Positions 34,601 to 46,052 of a stretch of 64,000 nt of DNA are shown here, one piece after another. Location: assembly GCF_902459465.1 (NCBI RefSeq), contig NC_047071.1:9626002-9690001 (forward strand), written 5' to 3'. A program made the translations under genes and the position numbers. The notes below the pieces were generated by a model, which was given only the letters and a program-made list of their open reading frames with translations, was not told the origin of the DNA and did not search any database. The first letter of the stretch is position 1, and every line of letters begins with the position of its first letter. The DNA is from Asterias rubens. Lineage: Eukaryota; Echinodermata; Asteroidea; Forcipulatida; Asteriidae.

Positions 34601-37600
34601 GTGTAGTCTTTTTAAAGGAACACGTTGCCGTGGATCGGTTGAGTTGGTCTTTGAAAAAGCGTTTGTAACCGTTTTTAATGCGTATGGGTAGAAAGACGTT
34701 TTAAAAGTAGAATACAATGATCCACACAAACATGCCTCGAAATTGCACGGTTTTCATTTAACCTCGTCGACTAACACGGTCGGCCATTTATGTGGGAGTC
34801 AATTTGTTGACTCCCATAAATGGCCGACCGTGTTAGTTCGCACAGTAAAAGAGAAACCACCCAATTTCGAGGCATGTTTGTGTGGATCATTGTATTCTAC
34901 TTTTACAACATTATTTCCAACCATATGCATTTTATTAAAAAAAACGGTTACAAACGCTTTTTATAGACCAACTCGGCCGATCCAAGGCACGTGTTCCTTT
35001 AAAGCCTTTATAACCTCGGTCCTTTTGGTTGTTGCCACAGCCAATTCTCATTTCTCTTTTTAAAAGTCAAAGTTTCACGCTGTATTTGCAAAATGCTGTT
35101 AAAAAAAAAAAAAAAAAAAAAAAAAACAGTTTCGACTTGGGCTCTCTCTTTAAAGGGTCTGTTGTTATACGTTTGGTAATGACGCTTGAAATCAATGGCA
35201 ATACAAACTGACTTGGGTTTGTATAACCTTGCATCGAGGGAGGAACCCTGTGTAATACAGACTTGATCCATTATTGTCGTCTGCAAACGTTGCAGACTGC
35301 CAACTAATCGCAGAGAATAGCCCGTACAATTAAAGGAACACGTTGCCTTGGATCGGACGAGTTGGTCTATAAAAAGCGTTTGAAACAGTTTGTTATGAAT
35401 TGCATATGGTTAGAAAGATGCTTTAAAAGTAGAATATAATGATCCACACAAGGTATCACTCAAAATTGCACAGTTTTCATTTTACGTCGCGAACTAACAC
35501 GGTCAGCCATTTATGGGAGTCAACAACTTGACTCCCATAAATGGCCGACGGTGTTAGACGACGAGGTAAAAAGAAAACCACGCAGTTTCGAGGCATATTT
35601 TGTGAAGATCATTGTATTCTACTTTTACAACATCTTTCTAACCATTTCGAGTTTATATCAAACGGTTACAGAACGCTTTTCAAAGACCAACTCGACCGAA
35701 CCAAGGCAACGTGTTCCTTTAATGTGCTTCCACGAAACAGGTGAATTTTCGGCTCAGCAGACCTCAAAGACTCTCGATACACGTTTTATTTTGACAATCC
35801 GTCAATAATGGTGTTTTCCTCCGCAGAAAAACATGTTGCTCTGGCTACCAGTTTGCTGATGGTCGCTGTGTTCTAATAGGTAAGAATGAGCAAGTGGAAT
35901 GTTTTTTTTTTTGCCAACGGATCTTTAATCTCTAACTTATAAATTACACAACAACAACAACAACAAGACCATCAGCAACAACATCATCAACAACAACAAC
36001 ATCAGCCGCAGCAGCGGCATAAACAGCAGGCAGCAACAACATCCCCGTTAATAACAGCAACAAACAGCAACAGCCACAATAACAACAACAACAACAACAA
36101 GCACAGCAAAATAACCAAAAAACTTCAACCAAAACAACAACAGCAGCAGCAAGAACAATAACTGCAGGTGCTTTGATAGCAGCAACAACATCAGCCGCAT
36201 CAGAAAAACAGCAACATGACCAACTGACAATAAGCATGACTGCCAACATCAACCAAGATAGCACCATAAACTTGTTTATGATTTTTTTTCTTTTTTTCTT
36301 TTTCGATAACTATTATTGCAGAATTTGATGTATGCGCAAGTGCACCATGCGAGCAGCGGTGCTCCGATGACTTTGGACGTGCCCATTGTACATGTTACCA
36401 TGGATACGAACTGAATAAGGAAAAGTTCCGCATCCGAGAACATCCTTATTGTGAAGGTGAGGAATAAACTTCTCCATCAATATAAGTACTCTCATTTTGG
36501 CGTTGTCTTCCGTATTTGGTTATGTGCCTCGTCGCTTACCTTTTTCTTTACCATACCATAATGCTGAGTATTTTTATCTAGTTATGGTATACATTTTCCA
36601 GATTTTGCTTCGTCATCAATGTTGTTTAAGGCACTCCCTCTGTCGTTTCATGCGGCATCTTGCCTACCGTTACTTTTCTGTCACACCCAATATGCTGCTA
36701 GTTAAATTTACATGTCTCTTTGTCACAGTAATCCCTTAAAGGTAATTCAATTAGGATTCGAACCATCCTGTCACAGACAGAATGATCAACCATACAGGCC
36801 TAAAATAATGTAATAACGAACTTTTATGAACATTTTGGCTTAAAGGCAGTGGACACTATTGGTAACTGTCAAAGACTAGCCTTCTTAGTTGGTGTATCAC
36901 AACATAATATGCATAAAATAACTAACCTGTGAAAATTTAAGCTCAATCGGTCATCAAAGTTGCGAGATAATAATGAAAGAAGAAAACACCCTTGTCACAC
37001 GAAGTTGTGTGCGTTTAGATGGTTGATTTCGAGACCTCAAGTTCTAAACCTGAGGTCTCGAAATCAAATTCGTGAAAAATTACGTCTTTCTCGAAAACTA
37101 TGGCACTTCAGAGGGAGCTGTTTCCCACAATGTTTTATACCACCAACCTCTCCCCATTACTCGTCACCAAGAAAGGTTTTATGCTAATAATTATTTTGAG
37201 TAATTACCAATAGTGTCCACTGCCTTTAATCCGTCGTTTTTTTTTCGTTTACCAATTCTATATTTAATCTTGGTGTCATCTTCCCCGCAGATGTCAACGA
37301 ATGTAACAATAACAATGGAGGCTGCCATCATTTCTGTAATAATACCGCAGGGAGCTTTTATTGTTCTTGTCGTCATAGCTACCAAATAGGGGATGACGGG
37401 AAAACGTGTGCGTTGGCGGAAGCAGTAAATGGTTCAGGTAAGATATGCACAAGGAAAAAAACGATCCTTCGAGCAAATTGTGCCTACGTTTAAATCAAGT
37501 AACATTTACAGGTACGTGACACTATTGGTTATTACTCGAAATAATTATTAGCATAACAACTTGTAACCAGCAATGGAGAGCTGTTGATAGTATTGCCATT

Positions 37601-40600
37601 GTGAGAAACGGCTACCTCTGAAGTAATAGTTTTTCGAGAAAGAAGTAATTTTCAACTTAAACATTTGAATCTGATTTCGAGATCTCAGAATTAAATTTTT
37701 TGTCCCGAAATCAAGCATCTGAAAGCACACAACTTATGTGACAAGGGTTGTTTTTCTTCCAATTATTTATCACGCAACTTCGACGACCGACTGAGTTCAA
37801 GTTTTCACAAGTTTATTATGTTGTGCATGCTGTTATACACCAAGTGAGAAGACTGCCGTCGATTTCACAAAACTCTTAGACTAATCTTAGGACTTAGGAC
37901 GAGTCCCAACCCTACACTGTAGCATGCAGACCTTAAGATAACTCGAGATAAGACGAGTCCTAACTCTTTGTGAAATCGACCCCTGGTCTTTGACAATGAC
38001 CAATAGTGTCCAGTATCTTTAAAGTCACCTGGAAATATAATTTTTCTTCTTTCAAACATAAGAGTATATGTTTACGAACAATAAAACAATTTTTTTAGTA
38101 ATTGTTTGTCACGATTTATATGTTTAAAAAATATATAAAGTTGTTTGGGGGCTGACTCCGCCTACCCCTTTTGTGACGTCAATCGAGGCAGACTTTGCCT
38201 GCAATGCGTATAGTAAACACACGTGCAAAGTACTTGTACGTCCAGGTCGTGAGTTGGTACGTTTCAAAAAGTGTTTTTCTGCATTCAGCAGCAATACACC
38301 TGGTCGGCTTTGCCGGAAAAAACCAAAACAATCTTTTTTTTGAAACGTACAAACTCACGACTTGGTCCGTACATGTACTTTGCAATTGTGTTTACTCTAC
38401 GCATTACAGGCAAAGTCTGCCTCGATTGACGTCACGAACAGCGCCCTCTCGGGTCGGGGTCTACTCTTAAATTTGTAAATAACATAAGAACTGGTTTTTT
38501 AAAACCTTAGTTAACTTTTTATTCACATTCCACCCATCAAAACACATATATTAGTGACAAAAGCTTTATTTTGAAAAAATACCACTTCCAGGTGACTTTA
38601 AAGCAATTCGAGTAGTTTACGTCAATTTGTCAATATTTATTGTACGCTTTGAGTTCCCTTGTGTAGTGTATGATTATGATTCTGTAAATATCTGACAAAC
38701 ATAAAAATAATCTGTATTTATGAACGAAGTACTTAAAGGCAGTGGACACTATTGGTAATTTTCAAAGACTAGCCTTCAGAGTTGGTGTATCTCAACATAT
38801 GCATAAAATAACAAACCTGTAAAAATTTGAGCTCAATCGGTCATCGAAGTTGCATTCAAGTAATAATGAAAGAAAACACACCCTTGTCACGCGAAGTTGT
38901 GTGCGTTTAGATGGTTGATTTCGAGACCTCAAGTTCTAAATCTGAGGTCTCGAAATCAAATTTATGGAAAATTACCTCTTTCTCGAAAACTACGTCACTT
39001 CAGAGGGAGCCGTTTCTCATCATGTTCATACCATCAACCTCTCCCCATTACTCGTCACCAAGAACGGTTTTATGCTAATAATTATTTTGAGTAATTACCA
39101 ATAGTGTCCACTGCCTTTAATATGTATCTATTTCAAATGCCCTTTTCATTAACTAAAGAACAGCATTCGACGTAGAACTGCGGTAGTCACTTTACAACAG
39201 GAAGCAACATAACCAAACAACAAACATCAACAGAAATACACTTCGAAGCCAACGCCTTGGTTGCCAGTCCAGCAACTGTTCAATTATTGTTTAGCTATAC
39301 TTGACTCATCAGAACCATCAGATTTTTTAGCTCAACGCATCGTTCCATTCCCAGTTTCGCTGAGTAAGGTTATCTTCCAAGGCATTTCAGCTGGAATTAT
39401 TTCTCTGGAGAATTGGTACTGATATGAACTTTCAGATTGAAATTCACCAATAACTTCCATTTATGACAAATCCTGTTTCCAAAGTGGCTGGTTATTTAAT
39501 TCGAATGAAGGATGCCATTTATAGCAAACTTATACACTGGAAAACTTGAATGAGAAGTGACAATTCCTTTCATTTCTTGTGTTTGATTTATGCACTTCCT
39601 CCTGAAAAAACAACTTATTAATTTCAATAATTTATTTTGCTCGTAAATTTATGATTAGTCATTTCTCTTTGACCCACGGCTGCCTGATTCAGATCACAAG
39701 AGAGACGCTGAACCGGATGGGCCATTCGCGAATGGGCGATGTTCCACCAGCTGCAATCAACTCCAGTCTTTCAAAGATTCCATATTGAAAGTACAAGCCA
39801 AGGTGCGAATGAATTCTCATTGTGGCCTAATGGGGTTGATTTCAATAAGGTCTGAGAATGATCTTATAGTAACATGAATCTTGATTGCTGAGCGAAGTGT
39901 AATACCATGATATCACAATAGAGGGCCCAATTTCATAGAGCAGCTTAAAGCCATTATACATTTTCGGTAAACAGTACTGTCCAAGTCCCACACTTCGTGT
40001 ATCACAACTTTACAAACCTGTAACAATTTAGGCTCAATCGGTCATCGGAGTCGGGAGAAAGTAACGGGAAAACCCACTCTTGTTTCCGCACGTTTCGCCG
40101 TGTCATGACATTGTGTTTAAAATAAATCCGTAATTCTTGCTATCGAGAATTGATATTGTTATAATGTTTTCTCAAAAAGTAAAGCATTTCATGGAATAAT
40201 ATTTCAAGAGAAGTCCTTCACCATTACCTTCTGTAAACCCTGTAAATTAATTGTGAATCTGTGACTTTTTTTTTCTGTACCGAAAGTGTATAACGGCTTT
40301 AAACACCCAGGAAACATTGCTTAAAACGTTTCTGCTAAGCAATACTAAGCAGGATACCAATCACAGATTTTACTTGTGGTAACTTTATTCTGGTAAGCAT
40401 AATTTTGTTTGTGCTTATAGCTATTTTTGTTGTGCTTAAAAGTAGCTCTATGTTATTGGGTCCTGTATACATTGTGGCGATTATGGTCTGTGTAATAGAT
40501 CCCTTGCATGACGTCACACTCTCAAACAGCGCCCTCTGTGAGACAACGGGAGACGGGTAAATGAACGATGTGTTCTCGGTGCGTAAAAACGTGCGCGTAC

Positions 40601-43600
40601 AGCAGTGTGGCATACATTATGGAAGGGGTCTGTTGCAGTTTATAATAGTATGTTTTAAAAATACAAAAACAATTGAAGACTGTCTTCTCTCATTTCGATG
40701 TTATGACATTCTGAGAAATTTGCTCCGAGATCCCGAAGTCCTAAATTGGGACCTTGCTATGTTCACTTATCCAGTCTTCTTTTGCACCTCTTTCTGAAAT
40801 ATGCTGGGCATAATTAATAGATGAAGGGCATGCCCCTATTTAGACAAGCCTTTTATCGAATTCATGTACTATAGGTTTTCTCGGTCAAAATTTCGAAAAA
40901 AGAGCAGCCAATTTAACCATCAAGCTATATTCTATTTCGCGCGAAATCGAATGCTACTGAAAAGGGTAATTCGATTTCGTTTTATGATTAGTCAAGTATA
41001 ATGTTGCGTCATTCGATTTAATAAAATATTCATTCAAATTAGCAACTCATTAAAGCAGTATTCAAATTCACAGACCCCTCTTGAGGCGTGTGTGTCACAA
41101 AAAAGAATGTTGATACGCTAAATTGAACAGAGTGCTAAAGGAATTTGTCCCGACTCAAAACGAAATTGAATGGCCAAATTCTAAATTTGAAACGCAGTAA
41201 CAACTGGAGAGGCAAAACAAAACAGCTTTAGTTCGAACGCATGAAAATGAAAATGACTGCTAATTTGCCGAATTTGACCGAGAAAACCTATATCATAGGG
41301 TTTGGATAAGCCTTTCCTGTTCTGTATCTATCTCCAACCGAATTTTCAAGACTCATGATGAATCTTGTTTGTTCATGTATTATGCATAGATTGCCGTTTT
41401 AGAAGGCAGATTACCTCAACCTCCCACTCTATCCAGTGAAGTACTTCTACATGTTAACAGTAATCAGCAGATGCCTCTACAGCCCAGTCAGAGGGCCAAG
41501 GGAGAGAAAGGCGAACCAGGAGCAGGCATGCCCGGCCCTAAGGGTTTGCCCGGTTTACCCGGTAGACCTGGTGCGAAGGGTGACAGAGGAGCACGGGGGT
41601 TACACGGCACTCACGGCCCGCCTGGTCTAACTGGAGCTCCCGGTAGACATGGAGCCCCGGGCTCTTTGGGTCCCCGGGGAGCGGTTGGACACAAGGGGGA
41701 CACGGGTCCGCTGGGACCCCGTGGTTTCAACGGGAGACTCGGTCAGACAGGTCTACCGGGATCTAAAGGGGACAAAGGGTCATGCGTCGTCGCGAGAGGA
41801 AGGGGATTTATTGAATCATCAGCGGAAGGACCTAAGGGTGACAAGGGGGAAATTGGTGAACCCGGTCCGATGGGACTGATGGGCTCGAGGGGACTGACCG
41901 GGAAGAAGGGAGACTTTGGACCGCCGGGACCTCCAGGGCCTCCGGGGCTGTTGATGGTTGGTGAAGCAAACTTGACCGTGGATGAGCTAAGTCGCCGATG
42001 GGTAACGGTAAGGATGAACGTAAATAACTTGAACTCAACAGAATCCAGTGACATTCAAAACTGTTTTGTAACGTTAGTTCGTTCTCTGTACAAAACCATT
42101 TTCGAAACAGTATTGACCATTGTTTGCTTATTATGTCAGAGCTAAGAAATCCACCTAGTTCATCACAATTACAGTGATTTTTTTTAAACGTTAATCAGCA
42201 AGTTGATTCACACAAAATCTTTCGATTCCATCATCAGTTTAATCTATTGAAGCAAAAATCGTACTTTACACATTTTGCTCAATGTTCAATATTTTGCAGG
42301 GTCCAAGAGGAGCGACTGGTTCAAGGGTAAGTGATATTTTATGATGGAAATTTGTATTCTTTTATTTGTTTCAAAAGTGGCATTACAAAGCTGCTTGTCA
42401 TGTGCACGGAAGAATGGGCATCGGGTTCCACTCCTTTATTCAAGGCACACAAAGTACCTTTTCAGTAACAAGAGGCCAGAACAATCAATGGCGCCGGACG
42501 AAATAACGTGGCACTGTTGCATTTTGCTATAATTACCGACAAAGACACGGTTTTCACAGTCCCATGCAGAATTTAAACTTGCTATGATGACTGATCAATG
42601 GCAGAAAACTAATCAATTTTTCACACTCGGTTTTCTTGAAGGCCATAATTTGTTGCTTTTAAGACACTGGACACTATTGGTAATTGTCAAATACCAGTCT
42701 TCTCACTTGCTGTATCTCAACATATGCATAAAATAACAAACCTGTGCAAATTTGAGCTCAATCGGTCATCGAAGTTGCGAGATAATAATGAAAGAAAAAA
42801 CACCCTTGTCACACGAGGTTGTGTGCTTTTGGATGCTTGATTTCGACACCTCAAACTCTAAATCTGAGGTCTCGAAATCAAATTCGTGGAATATTACTTC
42901 TTTCTCGAAAACTATTTAACTTCAGAGGGAGCCGTTTCTCACAATGTTTTATACTATCAACGTCTCCCCATTACTCGATACCAAGTAAGGTTTTATGCTA
43001 ATAATTATTTCGAGTAATTACCAAGTGCGTCGCCCTTTCTCATCGACTTTGCGTTTTGTTGTCGTCATTCAGTATACCGTGCACACGACGACTAACTGTG
43101 GCCAGACAACTGGAACCAGTCCCACCAGCCCTTCTACAATATTATCGCTACCCAAAACAACAAACCCTTAGTGCCCTTTTTGAAACTTCCATTTTTTTTT
43201 TCCTTTTTAGGGTGAAACTGGCGTACCAGGAGTCCGGGGAGAAAAGGTAAGAAACGTTGTATACCGTAATTCTTATATTATTATGGGCACATGACGCTCA
43301 AATAACTCCACTGGTCTAAGCCCTTCGGATTACAAACCGAAACTGGTTCTTGCTTTTGAAGCCATTGAACACTTTCTGAACAGAACAACAATTAAAAGTT
43401 CACAGATTTACAAATAACTTACAGGGTTAACAGAAGGTAATGGTGAAAGACTTCCCTTGAATATTATTCCATGAAATGCTTTACTTTTTGAGAGAACATA
43501 AAAACAATTATCAATTCTCGATATCGAGAATAACGGATTTACACGGCGAAACGTGCTGAAACCAAGGGTGGGTTTTCCCGTTATTTTCTGCCGACTCCGA

Positions 43601-45635
43601 TGATCGATTGAGCCTAAATTTTCACAGGTTTGTTATTTTATATATAAGTTGTGATACACGAAGTGTGGGCCTCTGGGCAATACTTTTTACCGATGTTGTG
43701 CAATTGCTTTAAGCCAACCAAATCCGATGGTACCCACGTCAGTGCAATGACGTCCCATCTTGAGACTTCACCCAACTGACGGTCTCACTACAAACAGTTG
43801 TTGATCACTACTGCGATAACACGCGCCTGTTTAATTAAGAACATAATTGATACCAGAGCGAATCAAGTTCAATGTGTATTGCATTGTGGAGTTTTTGGAA
43901 GAATACATAATATCCTGTCTATCACCAACATCCCCTGTGTAAATTTCATGCGTGGATATAGTTTACAATTTTGATCACAAACACATAATGCTTGGGACTG
44001 TTAATGTTTAGTGGCCGTCATCCTGTACTTATTTTTTATTTCTTTAGCTAAAGAAAAATAAACTGGTTGTTTGGATATTATTTTCTTCTACATAATAGAA
44101 GTTAGTATTACACACGGAAATAATTGTTGGGGCTATTTGCCTTGTGTGCAGATTATAAAAAGTCAGCTTTCGGCTAAAATAAAATATCAAAATGTTTCAA
44201 GCCATTGTCAATCATAATCAACCAACCTTATTTGTTGACTTGTTTTGCCCATTGGTTTACCTTAACATCTGTATCTTATCTATATCTTATGAATTTTGGT
44301 TTTACCCATTAAAGGAACACGTTGCCTTGGATCGGACGAGTTGGTCTATAAAAAGCGTTTGTAACCGTTTGTTATGAAATGCATATGGTTAGAAAGATAT
44401 TTTAAAAGTAGAATATAATGATCCACACAAGTATCACTCAAAATTGCACGGTTTTCCTTTTACATCGCGAACTAACACTGTCGGCCATTTATGGGAGTCA
44501 AAAATTTGACTCCCATAAATGGCCGACCATGTTAGTCGACGTGGTAAAAAGAAAACCACGCAATTTCGAGGCATATTTGTGTAGATCATTGTATTCTACT
44601 TTTACAACATCTTTCTACCCATATGCATTTTATAACAAACGGTTACAGAACGCTTTTCAAAGACCAACTCGACCGATCCAAGGCAACGTGTTCCTTTAAT
44701 AATAACAATAATTTATATTTAGGCCTATAGCGTCTATTAAAATTATAAAGCTATCTCTAAGGCTATATACACCGATGTGTGCTAGCACTGTACTCAGTAC
44801 TTTCCCGATATCTCTGTGAGGAGAAAAATCACAGGGTTCGGGTTGGATTTGAACCCACGACCTTTGCAATTTTATATGCAGTGTCTCACCAACTAGACCA
44901 CCGATATTATAGAGGCAGTTGGAATCCTATATTTAGCAGCGGTCATCTACCGTAACAATGATGGAAATTTGCATCGGGGTTAAAGACACTGGACACTATT
45001 GGTAATATTGTCATAGACTAGTCTTCACAACAGTATACATGAAATAACAAACCTGTGAAAATTAGAGCTCAATCGGTAGTCGAAGTAGCAAGATAATAAT
45101 GAAAGAAAAAAACACCCTTGTCACACGAAGTTGTGTGCTTTCAGATGCTGGATTTGGAGACCTCAAAATTCTAAATCTGAGGTCTCGAAATCAAATAAAC
45201 TATGTTACTTCGGTGGGAGACGTTTCTCACAGTGTGTTTTACTGTCAACAGCTCCCCATTACTCGTTACCAAGTAAGGTTTTATTCTAATAATTCTTTTG
45301 AGTAATTACCAATAGTGTCCACACTGCCTATATTAATTTTGGTTTTACCCATATTATACCGTTTTTCTTTGTCTTCTTCACAAAACAAATTACAGGGTGA
45401 CTCAGGATCAAGTGAGCTTGTCCTTCTCATTATAGCCGAGATGAAAAAAGACATTATCAAACTTCAGAAACGTCTCTTCCAACAAGAAAATGCGATCACT
45501 TCGTCTAATAACAACGCTAGCTCATCAAGCGCCCGCAACGGCTCAAACTCGGCAGATGACGTCGTTGCCAACGATCACAATCAGCAACTGACTTTTACCA
45601 GTAGTTCTTACTCTGAGGAGGGGTCAGGAAACTAG
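28660..45635 (+). CDS. CCBE1: Collagen and calcium-binding EGF domain protein 1 (CCBE1), secreted
   Basis: Ten exons: 28660-28802 (proposed first), 32728-32808, 35827-35879, 36322-36456, 37291-37437, 39693-39802, 41390-42007, 42300-42326, 43211-43246, 45396-45635. All have GT-AG ends, phases agree: 1590 nt, 529 residues (human 406). Order: hydrophobic N-terminus (about 24-37); Cys-rich module with [15 protein letters not shown] (75-89) and [12 protein letters not shown] (95-106); calcium-binding EGF at 138-177 (DVNEC, then [10 protein letters not shown] with the Asn of the hydroxylation consensus); a CSTSC segment (203-207) and short coil; Gly-X-Y blocks at 261-354 and 370-411 split by a 15-residue non-collagen stretch with C355; short Gly-X-Y exons of 27 and 36 nt; and a C-terminal [17 protein letters not shown] coil. 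Known of the family: vertebrate CCBE1 is an extracellular cofactor for ADAMTS3 processing of VEGF-C. Exons 2-10 are secure; exon 1 is inferred from its phase-2 donor (GG then GTAAGT) and hydrophobic content. Confidence 0.92.
29075..29195 (+). repeat. Family 1 MITE, truncated
   Basis: Left part only: AGGTACACTATTGGTAATTG to GTTGGGAGATAATAATA. The rest is missing. In CCBE1 intron 1. Confidence 0.7.
29770..30167 (+). repeat. TTAA-bounded MITE, family 1 copy
   Basis: Left end TAAAGACACTGAACACTATT, right end GTGTCCACTGCCTTTAA. In CCBE1 intron 1. Confidence 0.9.
30176..30483 (+). repeat. SINE family B, most complete copy
   Basis: Head GGTCGGGTTGGCGTAGTGG (A box), B box GGTTCGAGTCTCGC, then the body CCCATTGGGTTCTTGGCTAG and GTGATTAAGTTTGCTTTTC. 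In CCBE1 intron 1. Confidence 0.8.
30901..31051. repeat. Palindrome with GTTCGTTTAGCTTCCC arms
   Basis: Left arm GTCCGTTCGTTTAGCTTCCC with GTCGACCC and GTGTGTGGCG. The right arm repeats all three inverted (CGCCACACAC, GGGTCGAC, GGGGAAGCTAAACGAACG). Small loop around GTAATTATCTG. In CCBE1 intron 1. Confidence 0.85.
31081..31200. repeat. Near-perfect 120-bp palindrome
   Basis: AGGATTCTCTATGTGGAGAA and CGCCTGGAAACGGTTGC pair with GCAACCGTTTCCAGGCG and TTCTCCATGGAGAGAATCCT. The loop contains GTGACCATGGAGACAC. It lies 30 bp from the preceding palindrome. Confidence 0.85.
31397..31804 (+). repeat. TTAA-bounded MITE, family 1 copy
   Basis: Left end TCAAAGGCAGTGGACAGTTA (the terminal TTAA is diverged), right end GTGTCCAATGCCTTTAA. 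In CCBE1 intron 1. Confidence 0.85.
32925..34035 (+). repeat. Tandem duplication of a unit carrying a family 1 MITE
   Basis: Two units of about 555 bp (32925-33479 and 33480-34035). Each starts with a family 1 MITE (32925-33316 and 33480-33872), followed by the same 163-bp flank from GCAGAAAATATTGATTTAC to TATTTATTTTGC. In CCBE1 intron 2. Confidence 0.9.
34612..35002 (+). repeat. TTAA-bounded MITE, family 2 copy
   Basis: Starts TTAAAGGAACACGTTGCCGT and ends GGCACGTGTTCCTTTAA, with the TGACTCCCATAAATGGCC centre. In CCBE1 intron 2. Confidence 0.9.
35100..35126 (+). repeat. Poly-A tract
   Basis: About 26 consecutive A in CCBE1 intron 2. Confidence 0.9.
35330..35722 (+). repeat. TTAA-bounded MITE, family 2 copy
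   Basis: Starts TTAAAGGAACACGTTGCCTT and ends GGCAACGTGTTCCTTTAA. It ends about 100 bp before CCBE1 exon 3. Confidence 0.9.
35949..36230 (+). repeat. (CAA/CAG)n degenerate microsatellite
   Basis: Long ACAACAACAACA and CAGCAACAACA runs. The Val/Leu/Cys-rich frames on the other strand are artefacts of this repeat. In CCBE1 intron 3. Confidence 0.85.
36840..37229 (+). repeat. TTAA-bounded MITE, family 1 copy
   Basis: Starts TTAAAGGCAGTGGACACTAT and ends GTGTCCACTGCCTTTAA. It ends about 60 bp before the calcium-binding EGF exon of CCBE1. Confidence 0.95.
37505..38022 (+). repeat. Family 1 MITE interrupted by another palindromic element
   Basis: The family 1 sequence runs to AAGTGAGAAGACTG and resumes at GGTCTTTGACAATGACC. 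Between them, at 37857-37984, is a palindrome of the GATTTCACAAA...TTTGTGAAATCGACCCC family. It ends at a TTAA (38019-38022). In CCBE1 intron 5. Confidence 0.85.
38019..38601. repeat. TTAA-bounded palindromic element
   Basis: Termini TTAAAGTCACCTGG and CCAGGTGACTTTAA. An inner palindrome of about 280 bp has GTGACGTCAATCGAGGCAGA against TCTGCCTCGATTGACGTCAC. It shares its left TTAA with the preceding family 1 copy. Confidence 0.85.
38733..39120 (+). repeat. TTAA-bounded MITE, family 1 copy
   Basis: Starts TTAAAGGCAGTGGACACTAT and ends GTGTCCACTGCCTTTAA. In CCBE1 intron 5. Confidence 0.95.
39945..40302 (+). repeat. TTAA-bounded MITE, family 3 copy, inserted in a GGGCCCAATTTCATAG element
   Basis: Starts TTAAAGCCATTATACATTTT and ends AACGGCTTTAA. 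Its left flank is GGGCCCAATTTCATAGAGC and its right flank carries CTAAGCAGGATACCAATCAC, both seen around the family 1 copies at 32925-34035. In CCBE1 intron 6. Confidence 0.85.
40868..41300. repeat. Palindromic MITE with CTATAGGTTTTCTCGGTC ends
   Basis: Left end TATAGGTTTTCTCGGTCAAA, right end TTTGACCGAGAAAACCTATA. The interior is AT-rich with ATTCGATTT repeats. In CCBE1 intron 6, about 90 bp before the collagen exon. Confidence 0.8.
42659..43027 (+). repeat. Family 1 MITE, right terminus lost
   Basis: Starts TTAAGACACTGGACACTATT. It runs to AGTAATTACCAAGTGCG, where the terminal 20 bp are replaced by other sequence. In CCBE1 intron 8. Confidence 0.85.
43358..43712 (+). repeat. TTAA-bounded MITE, family 3 copy
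   Basis: Left end GAAGCCATTGAACACTTTCT, centre CAATTCTCGATATCGAGAA, right end GTGCAATTGCTTTAA. In CCBE1 intron 9. Confidence 0.8.
44309..44699 (+). repeat. TTAA-bounded MITE, family 2 copy
   Basis: Starts TTAAAGGAACACGTTGCCTT and ends GGCAACGTGTTCCTTTAA, with a long centre stem (GGCCATTTATGGGAGTCA inverted). In CCBE1 intron 9. Confidence 0.95.
44752..44905 (-). repeat. tRNA-derived SINE, family C
   Basis: Shares CACCGATGTGTGCTAGCACT, the CACAGGGTTCGGGTTGG region and GAACCCACGACCTTTGCAAT with the copy at 18845-19000. In CCBE1 intron 9. Confidence 0.75.
44980..45332 (+). repeat. TTAA-bounded MITE, family 1 copy
   Basis: Starts TTAAAGACACTGGACACTAT and ends AATAGTGTCCACACTGCC. It ends about 60 bp before the last CCBE1 exon. 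Confidence 0.85.
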
Positions 45636-45663
45636 ACCTTTATATTTCCGAAACTTCGTTAAA

Positions 45664-45788
45664 GGTGTGGGAAGAGGGTTTTCTCACAATGTTTTATACT
45701 ATCAACCTCTTCCCATTACTCGTTACCGAGTGGGGTTTTATGCTGATAATTATTTTGAGTAATTACCAATAGTGTCCACTGCCTTTAA
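45664..45788 (+). repeat. Family 1 MITE, right half only, in the CCBE1 3' region
   Basis: Begins near GGGTTTTCTCACAATGTTTT and ends GTGTCCACTGCCTTTAA. It starts about 30 bp after the CCBE1 stop codon (TAG at 45633-45635). Confidence 0.85.
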
Positions 45789-45793
45789 ATAAA
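45788..45793 (+). terminator. Candidate polyadenylation signal for CCBE1
   Basis: AATAAA formed at the junction of the terminal TTAA of the truncated MITE and the flanking sequence, 153 bp after the stop codon. Not confirmed. Confidence 0.4.
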
Positions 45794-46052
45794 TCATTGC
45801 ACCGTCTTCACTGAGGTACCGTTGCATCCACAACGAAAGTCAACCTCAGTACCCATCTTTCTCTCTAAGACTTGTCAGCCATTTGGTACTTTGCAAGAGT
45901 GTTATGACGGACATGCACAAAACGAGTGGTTTTCACTCTTCACAAATAGACCGTTCCATTAGGCTCCACCCGCGACGCACGTGTGAGCAAGAACACGTGA
46001 GACTCTCTAATGCCTTTCTGCCATTGATCTGTACGTAGTACTATTACACAAA

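Noticed and set aside
35944..36267. A 107-codon minus-strand frame rich in Val, Leu and Cys
   Set aside because: It is the reverse read of a CAA/CAG microsatellite inside CCBE1 intron 3.
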